A DNA stretch of 64,000 nucleotides from Yaniella halotolerans DSM 15476. Lineage in GTDB: Bacteria > Actinomycetota > Actinomycetes > Actinomycetales > Micrococcaceae. The notes beneath the pieces are model-generated. The model did not search any database. It had not been told where the DNA came from and worked only from the letters and a program-made list of their open reading frames with translations. The DNA is taken from the NCBI RefSeq assembly GCF_000420805.1, contig NZ_ATVQ01000002.1:124001-188000 (forward strand). Reading direction: 5' to 3'. A program made the position numbers and the translations under genes. Below, piece after piece: positions 26,629 to 36,500 of the stretch (within the stretch, counting starts at the first letter, position 1; the number at the start of each line of letters is the position of its first letter).

Positions 26629-29316
26629 ATGCAAACACATGAAATTGCCCGCCGTTGGAACGCCTTCTTTCAAAAGCACGACCACAGTGTAGTTCCATCG
26701 GCGTCGTTAGTTTCTCCGGACCCTTCGTTGCTGTTTACCGTCGCTGGTATGGTCCCCTTCATTCCGTACTTCCTAGGTCAGCAAACCCCGCCCTACCTCC
26801 GTGCTGTATCGGTGCAGAAATGTATTCGGACCGCTGACATTGAAGAGGTTGGTAAAACGGCTCGTCACGGTACGTTCTTTCAAATGGCCGGAAACTTCTC
26901 CTTCGGTGATTACTTCAAAGAAGGCGCGATCACCATGGCCTGGGAGCTGCTGACCACACCGCAGGAAGACGGTGGATACGGTCTCGACCCAGAACGGCTG
27001 TGGGCGACGGTTTATACCGAAGATGAAGAGGCCTATAGCATCTGGCGTGATGTTGTGAAGCTCCCAGCAGAGCGCATTCAACGCATCGGAAAAGAAGACA
27101 ACTACTGGCACACCGGCCAGCCCGGTCCCGGTGGCCCGTGTTCTGAAATATTTTATGACCGTGGCCCCGAGTATGGTGTTGCCGGAGGACCGGCAGCAAA
27201 TGACACCAGATACCTCGAGATCTGGAATCTTGTTTTCATGCAGTATCAGTTGGCTGATGTGCGTAGCCAAGCTGATTTCGACGTCGCGGGAGAACTTTCC
27301 AACAAAAACATCGACACCGGGCTTGGGCTAGAACGCTTGGCCATGGTTTTGCAAGGTGTTGAAAACATGTACGAGACGGACCAGGTCCGGCCGGTACTTG
27401 ATCGCGCTGCCGAACTTGCCGGTGTTAAATACACCTCAAGCGAAGATACCCAGGATCCGAATTTCGCCAATGATATGCGGTTGCGGTATATCGCCGATCA
27501 TATTCGTTCCGCATTGATGTTAATTAGCGACGGAGTTGTACCCGGCAACGAAGCCGGTGGCTACGTGCTGCGTCGCTTGATTCGTCGTGCAGTCCGTGCC
27601 ATGCGCCTCATGGGCGTCACTGACGCGGTACTACCAGAACTCCTCCCGATCTCCCGAGATGCAATGCGCGGCACCTATCCGCAAGTCGCAGAAGATTTCG
27701 ACCGTATTTCACGCATTGCTTATGCGGAAGAACGCGCTTTCTTGCGCACGATCGCTGCCGGCACGACGCGCCTGGAATCTTCAGTTGCCCAGGCGCGGTC
27801 AACCGGAACACAGCTATCGGGGAAAGCAGCCTTTGAGCTCCATGACACCTATGGCTTTCCAATTGACTTGACCCTCGAGATGGCAGAAGAAGCCGGCGTC
27901 TCAGTAGACCAAGGCAAGTTCACGGAACTGATGCAAGAACAACGTGAGCGTGCACGCAAGGATGCTAAAGCCAAGAAAACAGGTCACGCCGATACCAGCC
28001 TTTACTATCAGGCACATGCTGGCCAGGACACAGTATTTACCGGTTATACCGAGCACACAACGGAATCCCAGATCCGTTCTCTATTAGTCAATGGGGAAGC
28101 AGCCGGGTTTGCGGAACAGGGACAGCAGGTAGAAGTCGTCATGGACGCTTCACCTTTTTACGCTGAAGCTGGGGGACAAGCGGCCGATACCGGCCTCATC
28201 AGCGGTAACGGTTTCGTCATCGAAATTCAAGATGTGCAGTCGCCCATTAACGGCCTCTCGGTGCACCAGGGCATTATTCGCGAAGGTGAAGCGCCTGTTG
28301 GGGCTCAAGCCGTAGGAGCCATCGATTTACGGCGTCGACTGGACGCACAAAAGTCGCACTCGGCGACCCACATTATTCACGCTGCGTTGCACCAAATTCT
28401 CGGTGATGATGCCGTCCAGGCGGGATCTTTCAACAAAGAGGGCTATTTACGCTTCGACTTCCGCTGGCAAGACGCGATGTCCGACTCGGCACGTCAAGAG
28501 GTTGAAGAACTCGCAAATATTGCCATTCGCGACAATTTCTTTGTGAACACCATTGAAACCAGTTTGCAAGACGCCCAGGCTATGGGTGCCATGAGCCTGT
28601 TTGGGGAAAAATACGGTGACCGGGTTCGAGTTGTAGAAATTGACGGTGCTTGGTCACGTGAATTGTGCGGTGGTACCCACGTCACCAGTACCGCTGAAAT
28701 TGGCACGCTTGCCTTACTCAACGAGCAGTCCGTTGGTTCCGGAAATCGTCGTGTAGAAGCGCTTGTCGGCTTGGACGCATTCGATCATTTTGCGGCCGAG
28801 CGTACTCTTGTGAATCAACTCTCGAGCATGCTCAAAGCACCGACTGCTGAGATTCCAGGTCGCGTTGAGCAGACACTACAGAAACTCCGTCAGGTCGAAA
28901 AAGAACTGGCTGATCTTCGTGCACAACAAATGCTCGCTCAGGCAGGTCAACTGGTCGACAAAGCTGAAACTGTCGGCAACGTGACACTTCTGACTCATAA
29001 CATGGGTGATGTATCGAGTGCTGACGCCCTGCGCTCAACCGTACTTGATTTACGCGACCGCCTGACGAAAGCTGGCAATCAGAATATTGTTGTTGGCATG
29101 GTGGGAACATCAAATAATAGGCCACTCTTGGTGATCTCGGTGAATGAGGGCGCCCAGGCTGTTGGCCTTAAAGCCGGTAACCTCGTCAAGACCGCTTCGC
29201 AAATCCTAGGCGGTGGAGGTGGCGGAAAACCTGACCTTGCCCAAGGTGGGGGACAAGACGTCTCGAAACTCGATGACGCTCTGGCGAGCATCCGTCAAGA
29301 AGTCGAATCGGCATAA
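26629..29316 (+). CDS. alaS: Alanyl-tRNA synthetase
   Basis: Charges tRNA-Ala and edits Ser/Gly mischarging. It has 895 residues. The catalytic domain begins MQTHEIARRWNAFFQKHDH and includes CIRTADIEEVGKTARHGTFF and NIDTGLGLERLAMVLQG; the editing domain has the zinc-binding HSATHIIHAAL and RELCGGTHVTSTAEIG; the C-Ala domain ends with the glycine-rich GGGGGGKPDLAQGGG. All catalytic and editing motifs are present. It leads the alaS-ruvX-mltG-aroE-aroC-aroKB run. Confidence 0.97.
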   Translation: MQTHEIARRWNAFFQKHDHSVVPSASLVSPDPSLLFTVAGMVPFIPYFLGQQTPPYLRAVSVQKCIRTADIEEVGKTARHGTFFQMAGNFSFGDYFKEGAITMAWELLTTPQEDGGYGLDPERLWATVYTEDEEAYSIWRDVVKLPAERIQRIGKEDNYWHTGQPGPGGPCSEIFYDRGPEYGVAGGPAANDTRYLEIWNLVFMQYQLADVRSQADFDVAGELSNKNIDTGLGLERLAMVLQGVENMYETDQVRPVLDRAAELAGVKYTSSEDTQDPNFANDMRLRYIADHIRSALMLISDGVVPGNEAGGYVLRRLIRRAVRAMRLMGVTDAVLPELLPISRDAMRGTYPQVAEDFDRISRIAYAEERAFLRTIAAGTTRLESSVAQARSTGTQLSGKAAFELHDTYGFPIDLTLEMAEEAGVSVDQGKFTELMQEQRERARKDAKAKKTGHADTSLYYQAHAGQDTVFTGYTEHTTESQIRSLLVNGEAAGFAEQGQQVEVVMDASPFYAEAGGQAADTGLISGNGFVIEIQDVQSPINGLSVHQGIIREGEAPVGAQAVGAIDLRRRLDAQKSHSATHIIHAALHQILGDDAVQAGSFNKEGYLRFDFRWQDAMSDSARQEVEELANIAIRDNFFVNTIETSLQDAQAMGAMSLFGEKYGDRVRVVEIDGAWSRELCGGTHVTSTAEIGTLALLNEQSVGSGNRRVEALVGLDAFDHFAAERTLVNQLSSMLKAPTAEIPGRVEQTLQKLRQVEKELADLRAQQMLAQAGQLVDKAETVGNVTLLTHNMGDVSSADALRSTVLDLRDRLTKAGNQNIVVGMVGTSNNRPLLVISVNEGAQAVGLKAGNLVKTASQILGGGGGGKPDLAQGGGQDVSKLDDALASIRQEVESA

Positions 29317-29353
29317 TGAGTATGAAACGACGATACGGTAATTAGTACATTTC

Positions 29354-29875
29354 ATGACCACATTGAACGCTCGCGAGACGCTGTATGGTTCTCGCCTCGG
29401 AGTAGATGTAGGCCGGGCCCGCGTGGGCTTGGCCGCAACGGACCCTGCTGGCATCTTAGCTACTCCAGTAGACACTTTGAAACGCGATACCCGTCACTTC
29501 AGTGACCTTCATCAGATTGTTGCTGAAGCAACTGAGCGAAATGCAGTTCGCGTCTACGTTGGTGACCCAATTAATATGCGCGGCAAAAAGACGGCCTCGA
29601 CCGAGGACGCGCATCTATTTGCACGCCAGTTGGCTCAACTCCTGGCTGAGGAAGAGTTGGCAACTCAGGTGCGGTTAATTGATGAACGGTTGTCTACCGT
29701 GAGTGCATCTCAAAAACTGCACCAGGCGGGAGTGTCGTCACGAAACCAACGCTCAGTCATCGACCAACTTGCAGCAGTAGCGATTCTGGAACATGCCCTG
29801 ACGCTAGAGAACAATACCGGTGCCGATACCGGAACCTTGGTCTCAGCGGAACAGGAGGACAATAGTGACGGATGA
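29354..29875 (+). CDS. ruvX: Holliday junction resolvase-like RuvX (YqgF)
   Basis: RNase H-fold nuclease of 173 residues; YqgF homologues process the 5' end of pre-16S rRNA and the name as resolvase is historical. Visible are the first acidic strand RLGVDVGRARVGLA, the RVYVGDPINMRGKKTAS segment, VRLIDERLSTVSA and the final DQLAAVAILEHAL. It overlaps mltG by 11 bases, so the pair is translationally linked, as is usual in actinobacteria. Confidence 0.94.
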   Translation: MTTLNARETLYGSRLGVDVGRARVGLAATDPAGILATPVDTLKRDTRHFSDLHQIVAEATERNAVRVYVGDPINMRGKKTASTEDAHLFARQLAQLLAEEELATQVRLIDERLSTVSASQKLHQAGVSSRNQRSVIDQLAAVAILEHALTLENNTGADTGTLVSAEQEDNSDG

Positions 29876-31367
29876 GCATCTGTCTGGTGAATCTCCTGAA
29901 CCGCAATTCATGAGCCGTCGTGAGCGACGCGAATATGAACAGGCTCAGGAACGATCACGTCGGGCTCGAGGGGCCCGTAGCACTGTCGATGGACAGGATG
30001 CCTCAGAAGAGGATATTTTTGATTCGCGCGTCGACGACGGTTCTGACCAGCCAGAAACTCCTTCGCATCACGATGACGTACTACGTTCAGGCCGTTATGA
30101 TACCGATCAAAACGAGGACCTAGGTGATCTCTACCCGCTGCCCGAAGACACTCGTGATTATCCAGACTTAGTCTCTGAGGTTGCCGCCTATTCACCAAAG
30201 GAAGTCACAGAAGACGAGACGGACGAGAGTCTTTTGGGGTACGTTCTGGTAGCAGATGGCAGTGAACCTGCGCCACAAGTTGATGACGAAGCTCTCCAAG
30301 CCCGTAAGATCCGCAAACGTCGTCGTACGCTCATTATGCTGAGCAGTTTTGGTATTTTTCTTGGACTCCTTGTTGTCGTTGGCCTTGGTGTGAGCCAGCT
30401 CGTTGGCTGGACAAACAACGACTATCCTGGCCCGGGTGGCAAGGAAGTGCAGTTTCAGGTCAATCCGGGCGAAGGTGCAATCGTCATCGGGAACCGGTTG
30501 GTGGAACAAGATATCGTCGCATCGACCAAAGCGTTTCGAGACGCCTTCGAAGCTGCTGATAGTGACGCGCAGATTCAACCAGGCGAGTACACACTTCGTG
30601 AAGAGATGCCAGCTCGCGATGCAGCTTCCATTCTGTTTGGAGAAGATGCGGAAAGTCAGCACTACGTCTACGTCAACTCAGGCCACCGTATCGATGATGT
30701 CTACGACAACATTGCTGAGCAAACTAGCTATACAGCCGAAGAGATCGAAGAGGCAGCCGAACCGACTGATTTCGGGCTTCCTGAGCATGCACCCTCCCTG
30801 GAAGGATATGTTGCTGTCGGTGAGTACCGTTTTCCAGTAGGTGCCGGCATTGATGAGATTCTGGAACAAATGATCGAACCGACCATGGAAGAGTTCGAGC
30901 GGCTCGAGATCGAAGACCCAGAAGAGCAATTCCGTATCGTCACAATCGCATCGATTTTAGAAGCCGAAGCTCGGACTGAAGATTTTGAAGAAGTCGCAGG
31001 CATCATTGAAAATCGCCTCGACCGTTCAAACTCCGAGACAGCCGGCTATCTACAAATTGACGCCACCGTCATCTACGGCATGGGTGTGCGCCAGTTGCAG
31101 TTCTCGTCAGAGGACCGACAAGATGAATCCAACCCGTACAACACGTACCAACATCCTGGTTTGCCGCCTGGCCCAATCGGCGCTCCATCCATCGCCGCAC
31201 TCGATGCTGCAGCGGAGCCAAATGATTCCGATAACTACTACTGGATCACGACCAATATTGAAACCGGTGAAACCAAATTCTCCGCTACCTATGAGCAGCA
31301 CAGGGAGTACCAACAAGAATATCGTGAGTATTGCGATGATAACCCTGAAATTTGTGGGCGTGGCTAA
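29865..31367 (+). CDS. mltG: Endolytic murein transglycosylase MltG
   Basis: Cuts nascent glycan strands of peptidoglycan at the membrane. With the GTG at 29865, placed 6 bases after AGGAGG, it has 500 residues. A long acidic cytoplasmic segment (about 1-150) precedes one helix (TLIMLSSFGIFLGLLVVVGL); the outer part carries a LysM-like region and the YceG domain, with the catalytic Glu in IASILEAEARTED and the conserved LQIDATVIYGMG and PYNTYQHPGLPPGPIGAPS. Its stop is followed directly by the GTG of aroE. Confidence 0.95.
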   Translation: MTDEHLSGESPEPQFMSRRERREYEQAQERSRRARGARSTVDGQDASEEDIFDSRVDDGSDQPETPSHHDDVLRSGRYDTDQNEDLGDLYPLPEDTRDYPDLVSEVAAYSPKEVTEDETDESLLGYVLVADGSEPAPQVDDEALQARKIRKRRRTLIMLSSFGIFLGLLVVVGLGVSQLVGWTNNDYPGPGGKEVQFQVNPGEGAIVIGNRLVEQDIVASTKAFRDAFEAADSDAQIQPGEYTLREEMPARDAASILFGEDAESQHYVYVNSGHRIDDVYDNIAEQTSYTAEEIEEAAEPTDFGLPEHAPSLEGYVAVGEYRFPVGAGIDEILEQMIEPTMEEFERLEIEDPEEQFRIVTIASILEAEARTEDFEEVAGIIENRLDRSNSETAGYLQIDATVIYGMGVRQLQFSSEDRQDESNPYNTYQHPGLPPGPIGAPSIAALDAAAEPNDSDNYYWITTNIETGETKFSATYEQHREYQQEYREYCDDNPEICGRG

Positions 31368-32261
31368 GTGGTAGAAGCACAAAAGACTCAAGGATGGTTT
31401 CAGGCGGCAGTACTTGGTTCGCCAATCCAGCATTCGAAATCTCCGATTATGCATCGCGCTGCCTACGACGTTTTGGGCGTACCGATCACCTATCAACGCT
31501 TCGAACTGACCGTCAGTGAAGTTGAAGACTTTATGTCTTCGTTGAGCCAACGCTATGGTTCAGTCCAGCAAATTGCAGGGTTTTCGGTGACCATGCCGTT
31601 AAAGGCGGCACTGGTACCGCACATGAACAACGTATCGAATCGTGTTGCCCGGTTAGGTGTGCTCAATACCGTGGTCTTCGACCGCAACGGCATCCCTTCG
31701 GGACATAATACTGACGTCGACGGGATTCGGCGTGCTCTCGCTTTGTCAGACTCCCGAGCAAACCTGGGTAGTTCGATGGGAATTCTTGGTGCTGGCGGTA
31801 CTGCATCGGCTGCTATAGCTGCTGCAGCAGAAACCGGAATGGATGCCGTGGTGCTGTATGTCCGGAATCCGGAAAAAGCACAAGACTCGCTGGACGTAGC
31901 ACACCATTACGGACTGTCGGCGCAGGTCAAAATGCTCACAGACCTTCCACGGTATGTTCAAGAACATCGTGCCGTGGTATCCACCCTTCCGGCGGGAGCT
32001 GCCGACTGGTTGGCTGCGCAACTACCCGAGTACGATCTGCCGCCATTGTTAGATGTTATTTATGAACCGTGGCCTACGGTTCTTGTCGAGCGTTGGAAAG
32101 CCTCTGGAGTCAGTGTTGCGTCTGGTTTAGACATGCTGCTTCATCAGGGCGTGGAACAGGTGAAACTGTTTACCCAGAAACTCGTGGATCCACGCACAAC
32201 GATAGATTGGCAGCCAGTGACGTCACACATGGCTAGAGCACTTGGTCTACCCGGTCACTAG
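31368..32261 (+). CDS. aroE: Shikimate dehydrogenase
   Basis: Reduces 3-dehydroshikimate to shikimate with NADPH in aromatic amino-acid synthesis. It has 297 residues. The substrate site includes SPIQHSKSPIMHRAAYD and the catalytic Lys in FSVTMPLKAAL with the catalytic Asp in NTDVDGIRRAL. The nucleotide-binding fold is GILGAGGTASAAIAAA. GTG start immediately after the mltG stop. It leads aroC and aroKB. Confidence 0.95.
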   Translation: MVEAQKTQGWFQAAVLGSPIQHSKSPIMHRAAYDVLGVPITYQRFELTVSEVEDFMSSLSQRYGSVQQIAGFSVTMPLKAALVPHMNNVSNRVARLGVLNTVVFDRNGIPSGHNTDVDGIRRALALSDSRANLGSSMGILGAGGTASAAIAAAAETGMDAVVLYVRNPEKAQDSLDVAHHYGLSAQVKMLTDLPRYVQEHRAVVSTLPAGAADWLAAQLPEYDLPPLLDVIYEPWPTVLVERWKASGVSVASGLDMLLHQGVEQVKLFTQKLVDPRTTIDWQPVTSHMARALGLPGH

Positions 32262-32331
32262 GAACGTTGTCGGTGGACAGAAATCGACATGAAGTAAGCG
32301 CTCACGCGCTGGACATGAAAGAATCGAGCGT

Positions 32332-33564
32332 ATGATGCGTTGGTTAACTGCAGGAGAGTCCCATGGTTCTGGACTCGTAGGAATTATTGAAGGATTACCG
32401 GCCGGTATTGAAATTACTACCGCTGATATCCAAGAAGCATTGCTACGCCGCCGACTCGGATACGGTCGCGGAGCACGGATGAAATTCGAAAAAGATGAAG
32501 TCACGATCATCTCAGGTGTCCGTCACGGCGTCACGCTTGGCTCACCCGTTGCCATCCATATTGCGAATACCGAATGGCCGAAATGGGAAAAGGTTATGAA
32601 CCCGGATCCCGTGCCCGCAGAGGAAATCGAAGGTCTTGCCCGCAATGCTGCTCTGACGCGTCCTCGGCCAGGCCACGCAGACATGGCCGGTATGCAAAAA
32701 TTCGGCTTTGACGAGGCTCGTCCGCTGCTGGAAAGAGCTTCCGCCCGTGAGACTGCAACTCGTGTTGCACTTGGCCGCGTGGCACAGCACTTCCTTACAC
32801 AGCTGGGGATCACAACAGTGTCACATACTGTGCAGATGGGTGAGGTGGCACTGTCCGACGGGTACGAATTCCCAACTGTTGGTGACGTCGAAGCACTCGA
32901 CGCCGATCCGCTGCGCTGCATCGATCCGGAGGTTTCCGCTCGAATGGTCGACGCCGTCGATGCGACCAAGAAAGCTGGTGAAACACTCGGTGGAGTTACC
33001 GAGGTGCTTGTCCATAATGCACCGGTTGGTTTGGGCTCCCACATTCACTGGGATCGCAGACTGGACTCCAAGCTTGCTGGTGCTCTGATGGGTATCCAGG
33101 CTATGAAAGGCGTCGAGATCGGTGATGGCTTTGACACGGCGAGTCGAGTGGGTTCAGATGCCCATGACGCGATTACTCGGAATCCTGACGGCTCAGTAGC
33201 CAGGACAACTCAGCGTGCCGGTGGTATCGAAGCCGGGATGTCAACCGGTGAACCTATCCGTGTTCGTGTTGCTATGAAACCCATTGCTACTGTTCCACGG
33301 GCACTACAAACCGTTGATCTGGCAACCGGTCAGGCCACCAAAGCACATCATCAGCGTTCCGACGTAACCGCTGTCCCCGCTTCGGGAGTCGTCGCGGAGG
33401 CCATGGTGGCACTTGTGGTCGCAGAAGAAGTGTTGGAGAAATTCGGTGGTGATTCTGTTGACGAGACCTATCGGAATATGCAGGCCTTCATCGCAGCCCT
33501 GAAGCCTGTGCCAGAACCCGCAGAAAATGCAGTGGCTGACAACGATATGGGTGACCCACTCTAA
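32332..33564 (+). CDS. aroC: Chorismate synthase
   Basis: Last step of the shikimate pathway: EPSP to chorismate, needing reduced FMN. It has 410 residues. Family signatures [38 protein letters not shown] and [15 protein letters not shown] are present, as is the C-terminal signature [18 protein letters not shown]. Its stop is three bases before the ATG of the aroK-aroB fusion. Confidence 0.97.
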   Translation: MMRWLTAGESHGSGLVGIIEGLPAGIEITTADIQEALLRRRLGYGRGARMKFEKDEVTIISGVRHGVTLGSPVAIHIANTEWPKWEKVMNPDPVPAEEIEGLARNAALTRPRPGHADMAGMQKFGFDEARPLLERASARETATRVALGRVAQHFLTQLGITTVSHTVQMGEVALSDGYEFPTVGDVEALDADPLRCIDPEVSARMVDAVDATKKAGETLGGVTEVLVHNAPVGLGSHIHWDRRLDSKLAGALMGIQAMKGVEIGDGFDTASRVGSDAHDAITRNPDGSVARTTQRAGGIEAGMSTGEPIRVRVAMKPIATVPRALQTVDLATGQATKAHHQRSDVTAVPASGVVAEAMVALVVAEEVLEKFGGDSVDETYRNMQAFIAALKPVPEPAENAVADNDMGDPL

Positions 33565-33566
33565 CC

Positions 33567-35231
33567 ATGTCAGACCAGTCATCTCCGATCATTTTGATTG
33601 GTCCCATGGGGTCGGGCAAGTCCACCGTGGGACAACATATAGCTCAACACCTGAACGCATCGTATGCCGATACTGATGCGCTATTCGTGGAGCGTCACGG
33701 TGTGATAAGCACATATTTTTCGACTCACGGAGAGCCGGCCTTTCGCGATGCAGAGCAACACATCATTGCAGAGGCTATGCAGGCGCCTCAGCTGGGGGTC
33801 ATTTCGCTAGGCGGCGGAGCAGTCCTTCGGAGTGCTAATCGCGAAATTATTCGTGACCGCGGCTATGTCATATTTTTGGATGTCAGTGAAGATCAGGCCT
33901 TGGAACGGCTCGGCGATGCCTCGGCACGCCCTGTGCTGGCGGGGGATCCAGCCCGTAACTGGTCGAGGATCCGTGCCGACCGACTCGACCTTTTTCGGAT
34001 AACAGCCCACAATGTGATTGATACGACCGGATTAGACGTCGATGACGTGGCTACTAAGATTATCGACGGACACCAACAATTTTTGTCAAGGAAAACGATT
34101 ACCCCTATGTCTGAAAACACGACAACTGATAGTACCGACCAGCCCACCGTGATCCCGGTCTCCGGCGGGGGAGAACATGAGGTCACCGGCGGCTATGACG
34201 TCGTCATTGGTCGTGGACTACTGTCGAAACTGCCTGCAATCCTGGGCCCACATCCATACCGCGTAGCGATCATTCTGCCTCGAGCCCTGCGTGCCACCGG
34301 TGACGTTGTGAAATCCGCCCTTGATGATGCTGGGTATGACGCCATCCTGGTAGAGATCCCAGACTCGGAAGAGGGCAAACATATTGAAGTCGCCTCGTTT
34401 TGCTGGCAAGTCCTTGGACAAAGCGACTTCACGCGCTCAGATGCAGTGGTATCAGTAGGCGGGGGAGCGGTCTCAGACCTGGCCGGATTCGTCGCAGCCA
34501 CCTGGCTGCGCGGTGTACGCGTCGTGCATATGCCAACAACGCTACTTGGCATGGTGGATGCTGCAGTTGGTGGTAAAACCGGCATCAATACAGCTGAAGG
34601 CAAAAACCTTGTGGGCTCGTTCCACCCACCTGCAGGAGTTTTAGCTGATCTTGACACATTACTCACCCTGCCCAAAAACGAAATCATTTCAGGCCTGGCA
34701 GAGGTCGTAAAGTGTGGTTTCATCTCCGACGAACGCATCCTGGAACTCATCGAAGAAAACGAGAGCCAGGTCACCAACCCGCATTCACCCGTTCTGCGGG
34801 AACTGATTGAACGGGCCATACAAGTCAAAGCCGACGTCGTGACGAAGGACTTTAAGGAGTCCAATGAGCGGCACATGCTGAACTATGGACACACCCTTGG
34901 CCACGCAATTGAGTTGGCAGAACGCTACCAGTACCGCCATGGGGCTGCTGTGGCTGTCGGTATGGTGTTTGCGGCAGAACTCGCCCGTTCCGTCGGACGC
35001 CTTGATGACGCTACGGTCGAACGCCATAAGACTATTCTCGAAGGCATCGGCCTCCCAACCTCATATCACGGTGACCGCTGGGCAACACTGCTTGACGGTA
35101 TCCGTCGTGACAAGAAAAACCGTGGCGAACAATTGCGCTTCATCTTGCTTGAAGCACAGGGATCGCCGATCATTTACGATGTGCCAGATGAGTCACTCCT
35201 GTTTGCGGCTTACCAAGAAATTGCCGACTAG
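33567..35231 (+). CDS. aroKB: Fused shikimate kinase / 3-dehydroquinate synthase
   Basis: One reading frame of 554 residues joins two shikimate-pathway enzymes that are usually separate. Residues 1-175 are shikimate kinase: Walker A GPMGSGKSTVG, DTD, and the glycine-rich ISLGGGAVL with the lid region. Residues about 200-554 are 3-dehydroquinate synthase: NAD-binding VVSVGGGAVSDLAGFVAA, VVHMPTTLLGMVDAAVGGKT, and metal ligands in VVKCGF, MLNYGHTLGHAIE and YRHGAAVAVGM. There is no stop between them. An internal ATG at 34107 (residue 181) has only a distant AAGGA, so AroB could also be made separately. Similar AroKB fusions are known from Bifidobacterium. Confidence 0.94.
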   Translation: MSDQSSPIILIGPMGSGKSTVGQHIAQHLNASYADTDALFVERHGVISTYFSTHGEPAFRDAEQHIIAEAMQAPQLGVISLGGGAVLRSANREIIRDRGYVIFLDVSEDQALERLGDASARPVLAGDPARNWSRIRADRLDLFRITAHNVIDTTGLDVDDVATKIIDGHQQFLSRKTITPMSENTTTDSTDQPTVIPVSGGGEHEVTGGYDVVIGRGLLSKLPAILGPHPYRVAIILPRALRATGDVVKSALDDAGYDAILVEIPDSEEGKHIEVASFCWQVLGQSDFTRSDAVVSVGGGAVSDLAGFVAATWLRGVRVVHMPTTLLGMVDAAVGGKTGINTAEGKNLVGSFHPPAGVLADLDTLLTLPKNEIISGLAEVVKCGFISDERILELIEENESQVTNPHSPVLRELIERAIQVKADVVTKDFKESNERHMLNYGHTLGHAIELAERYQYRHGAAVAVGMVFAAELARSVGRLDDATVERHKTILEGIGLPTSYHGDRWATLLDGIRRDKKNRGEQLRFILLEAQGSPIIYDVPDESLLFAAYQEIAD

Positions 35232-35345
35232 AGGACGGCATATGTTCGCGGGTGGTCTACACTAGACCAAGGTCAAGTTATATGGCCGCGCCTGGAATCT
35301 GCCAGAATATGCACTTAACGAAAACTTCAACGGAGAATACGCCTT

Positions 35346-35915
35346 ATGGTTATGCTCACCAGTAACGACATTAAAAATGGTTCGGTCGTCGTTGTCGACG
35401 GCCAACTGTGGCAGGTCCAAGAGTTCCAGCACGTCAAACCAGGTAAGGGTGGGGCATTCGTCCGCACCAAAATTAAAAACCTCACGTCCAATAAGATCGT
35501 AGATCGGACATGGAACGCCGGAGCAAAGCTTGAATTTGCTACCGTAGATCGCTCTGAGTACCAGTACTTATACCGTGATGGCGATGAGTTTGTCTTCATG
35601 GATCTCACGACCTTTGACCAGGTTATGGTCCCGGCCAACGTCGTAGGAGATGCAGCGAACTTCCTGCTCGAAAACGACAACGCGCAGATCGCGATTTCGG
35701 ACGGTACGCCACTTTATCTTGAACTCCCACCATCGGTGGTCCTTGAAATCACATACACAGAACCAGGCCTTCAGGGCGATCGCTCTTCTGGCGGTACAAA
35801 ACCAGCAACGCTGGAAACCGGGTACGAAATCCAAGTACCGCTGTTCATGGAAGTTGGAACCAAGGTTAAAGTAGACACCCGCAATGGTGAATACCAAGGC
35901 CGGGCGACAGAATAA
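35346..35915 (+). CDS. efp: Elongation factor P
   Basis: Relieves ribosome stalling at polyproline stretches. It has 189 residues (187 if the second ATG at 35352 is used), with GGAG 10 bases upstream of the first. The KOW-like domain I begins [18 protein letters not shown] and contains [14 protein letters not shown]; Lys in PGKGG is the position modified in some bacteria. Domains II and III (OB folds) end [14 protein letters not shown]. It sits between aroKB and nusB, the common actinobacterial order. Confidence 0.97.
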   Translation: MVMLTSNDIKNGSVVVVDGQLWQVQEFQHVKPGKGGAFVRTKIKNLTSNKIVDRTWNAGAKLEFATVDRSEYQYLYRDGDEFVFMDLTTFDQVMVPANVVGDAANFLLENDNAQIAISDGTPLYLELPPSVVLEITYTEPGLQGDRSSGGTKPATLETGYEIQVPLFMEVGTKVKVDTRNGEYQGRATE

Positions 35916-35938
35916 CGCTGGCACGGAGCAACACCACA

Positions 35939-36382
35939 TTGTCTAAGAACTCAAAAGATCAGCCACGAAAGATCGGCTCCCGAGGTCGGGCACGTCGTCG
36001 TGCCCTCGAAATCCTCTTCGAAGCTGAACATCGCAGCGTCCCGCCACTTGAGGCGTTGCAACGTCGGCGCGATTACACTGAACAAACCATCAACCCTTAC
36101 ACCACAAGCATTCTTGATGGGGTCATCACGCATCAAGACCAGATTGATGAATTACTCGCCCAGTACGCTCATGGGTGGACTATGGAGCGTATGCTCCCCA
36201 TGGACAAGTCGATCTTGCGCTTAGGTGCTTGGGAACTGCTGTTCAACGAGGATATGCCTGACGGTGCCGCCGTCAATGAAGCCGTGAACATGGCTCGTGA
36301 GTATTCCAACGATGATTCGCCAACCTATATCAACGGTGTACTCGGCAGACTCCAGGAATTGAAGCCGACGCTCTTTCTGTAA
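35939..36382 (+). CDS. nusB: Transcription antitermination factor NusB
   Basis: Binds boxA RNA with S10 in rRNA antitermination. It has 147 residues from a TTG start with GGAG upstream. The N terminus SRGRARRRALEILFEAEHR, the middle GVITHQDQIDELLAQY and the C terminus MDKSILRLGAWELLF and INGVLGRLQ are characteristic. It follows efp by 23 bases and ends the aro-efp-nusB run before the pyr leader. Confidence 0.95.
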   Translation: MSKNSKDQPRKIGSRGRARRRALEILFEAEHRSVPPLEALQRRRDYTEQTINPYTTSILDGVITHQDQIDELLAQYAHGWTMERMLPMDKSILRLGAWELLFNEDMPDGAAVNEAVNMAREYSNDDSPTYINGVLGRLQELKPTLFL

Positions 36383-36459
36383 CCGTCCGGTCATCGCTAC
36401 CAGCCGGTGCTACAGTTACATTCAGTGAAACTGACGGGAACACCACATATCCCGCAGAT

Positions 36460-36494
36460 CCTTTAATGCTCCGTCCAGTGAGGCGGGAAAGGAG
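36460..36494 (+). promoter_or_regulatory. PyrR-binding leader covering the pyrR ribosome site
   Basis: The loop GTCCAGTGAGGC (36473-36484) closely matches the PyrR-binding loop consensus, in which TCCAGAGAGGC is common. CCG at 36471-36473 pairs with CGG at 36484-36486. CCTTT at 36460-36464 can pair with AAAGG at 36488-36492, which is the pyrR ribosome binding site. PyrR bound to this RNA would therefore hide the site. No terminator hairpin follows, so the control is probably translational, as reported for mycobacterial pyr operons. Confidence 0.72.
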
Positions 36495-36500
36495 ATCGTC

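Noticed and set aside
34193-34876. A 227-residue minus-strand frame across the AroB part of aroKB
   Set aside because: An antisense shadow of AroB, with no family motif and serine/threonine-rich composition.
35253-35269. TGGTCTA-CAC-TAGACCA inverted repeat after aroKB
   Set aside because: The stem is short and has no T tract. It might be an operator or part of the efp promoter, but nothing supports a choice.
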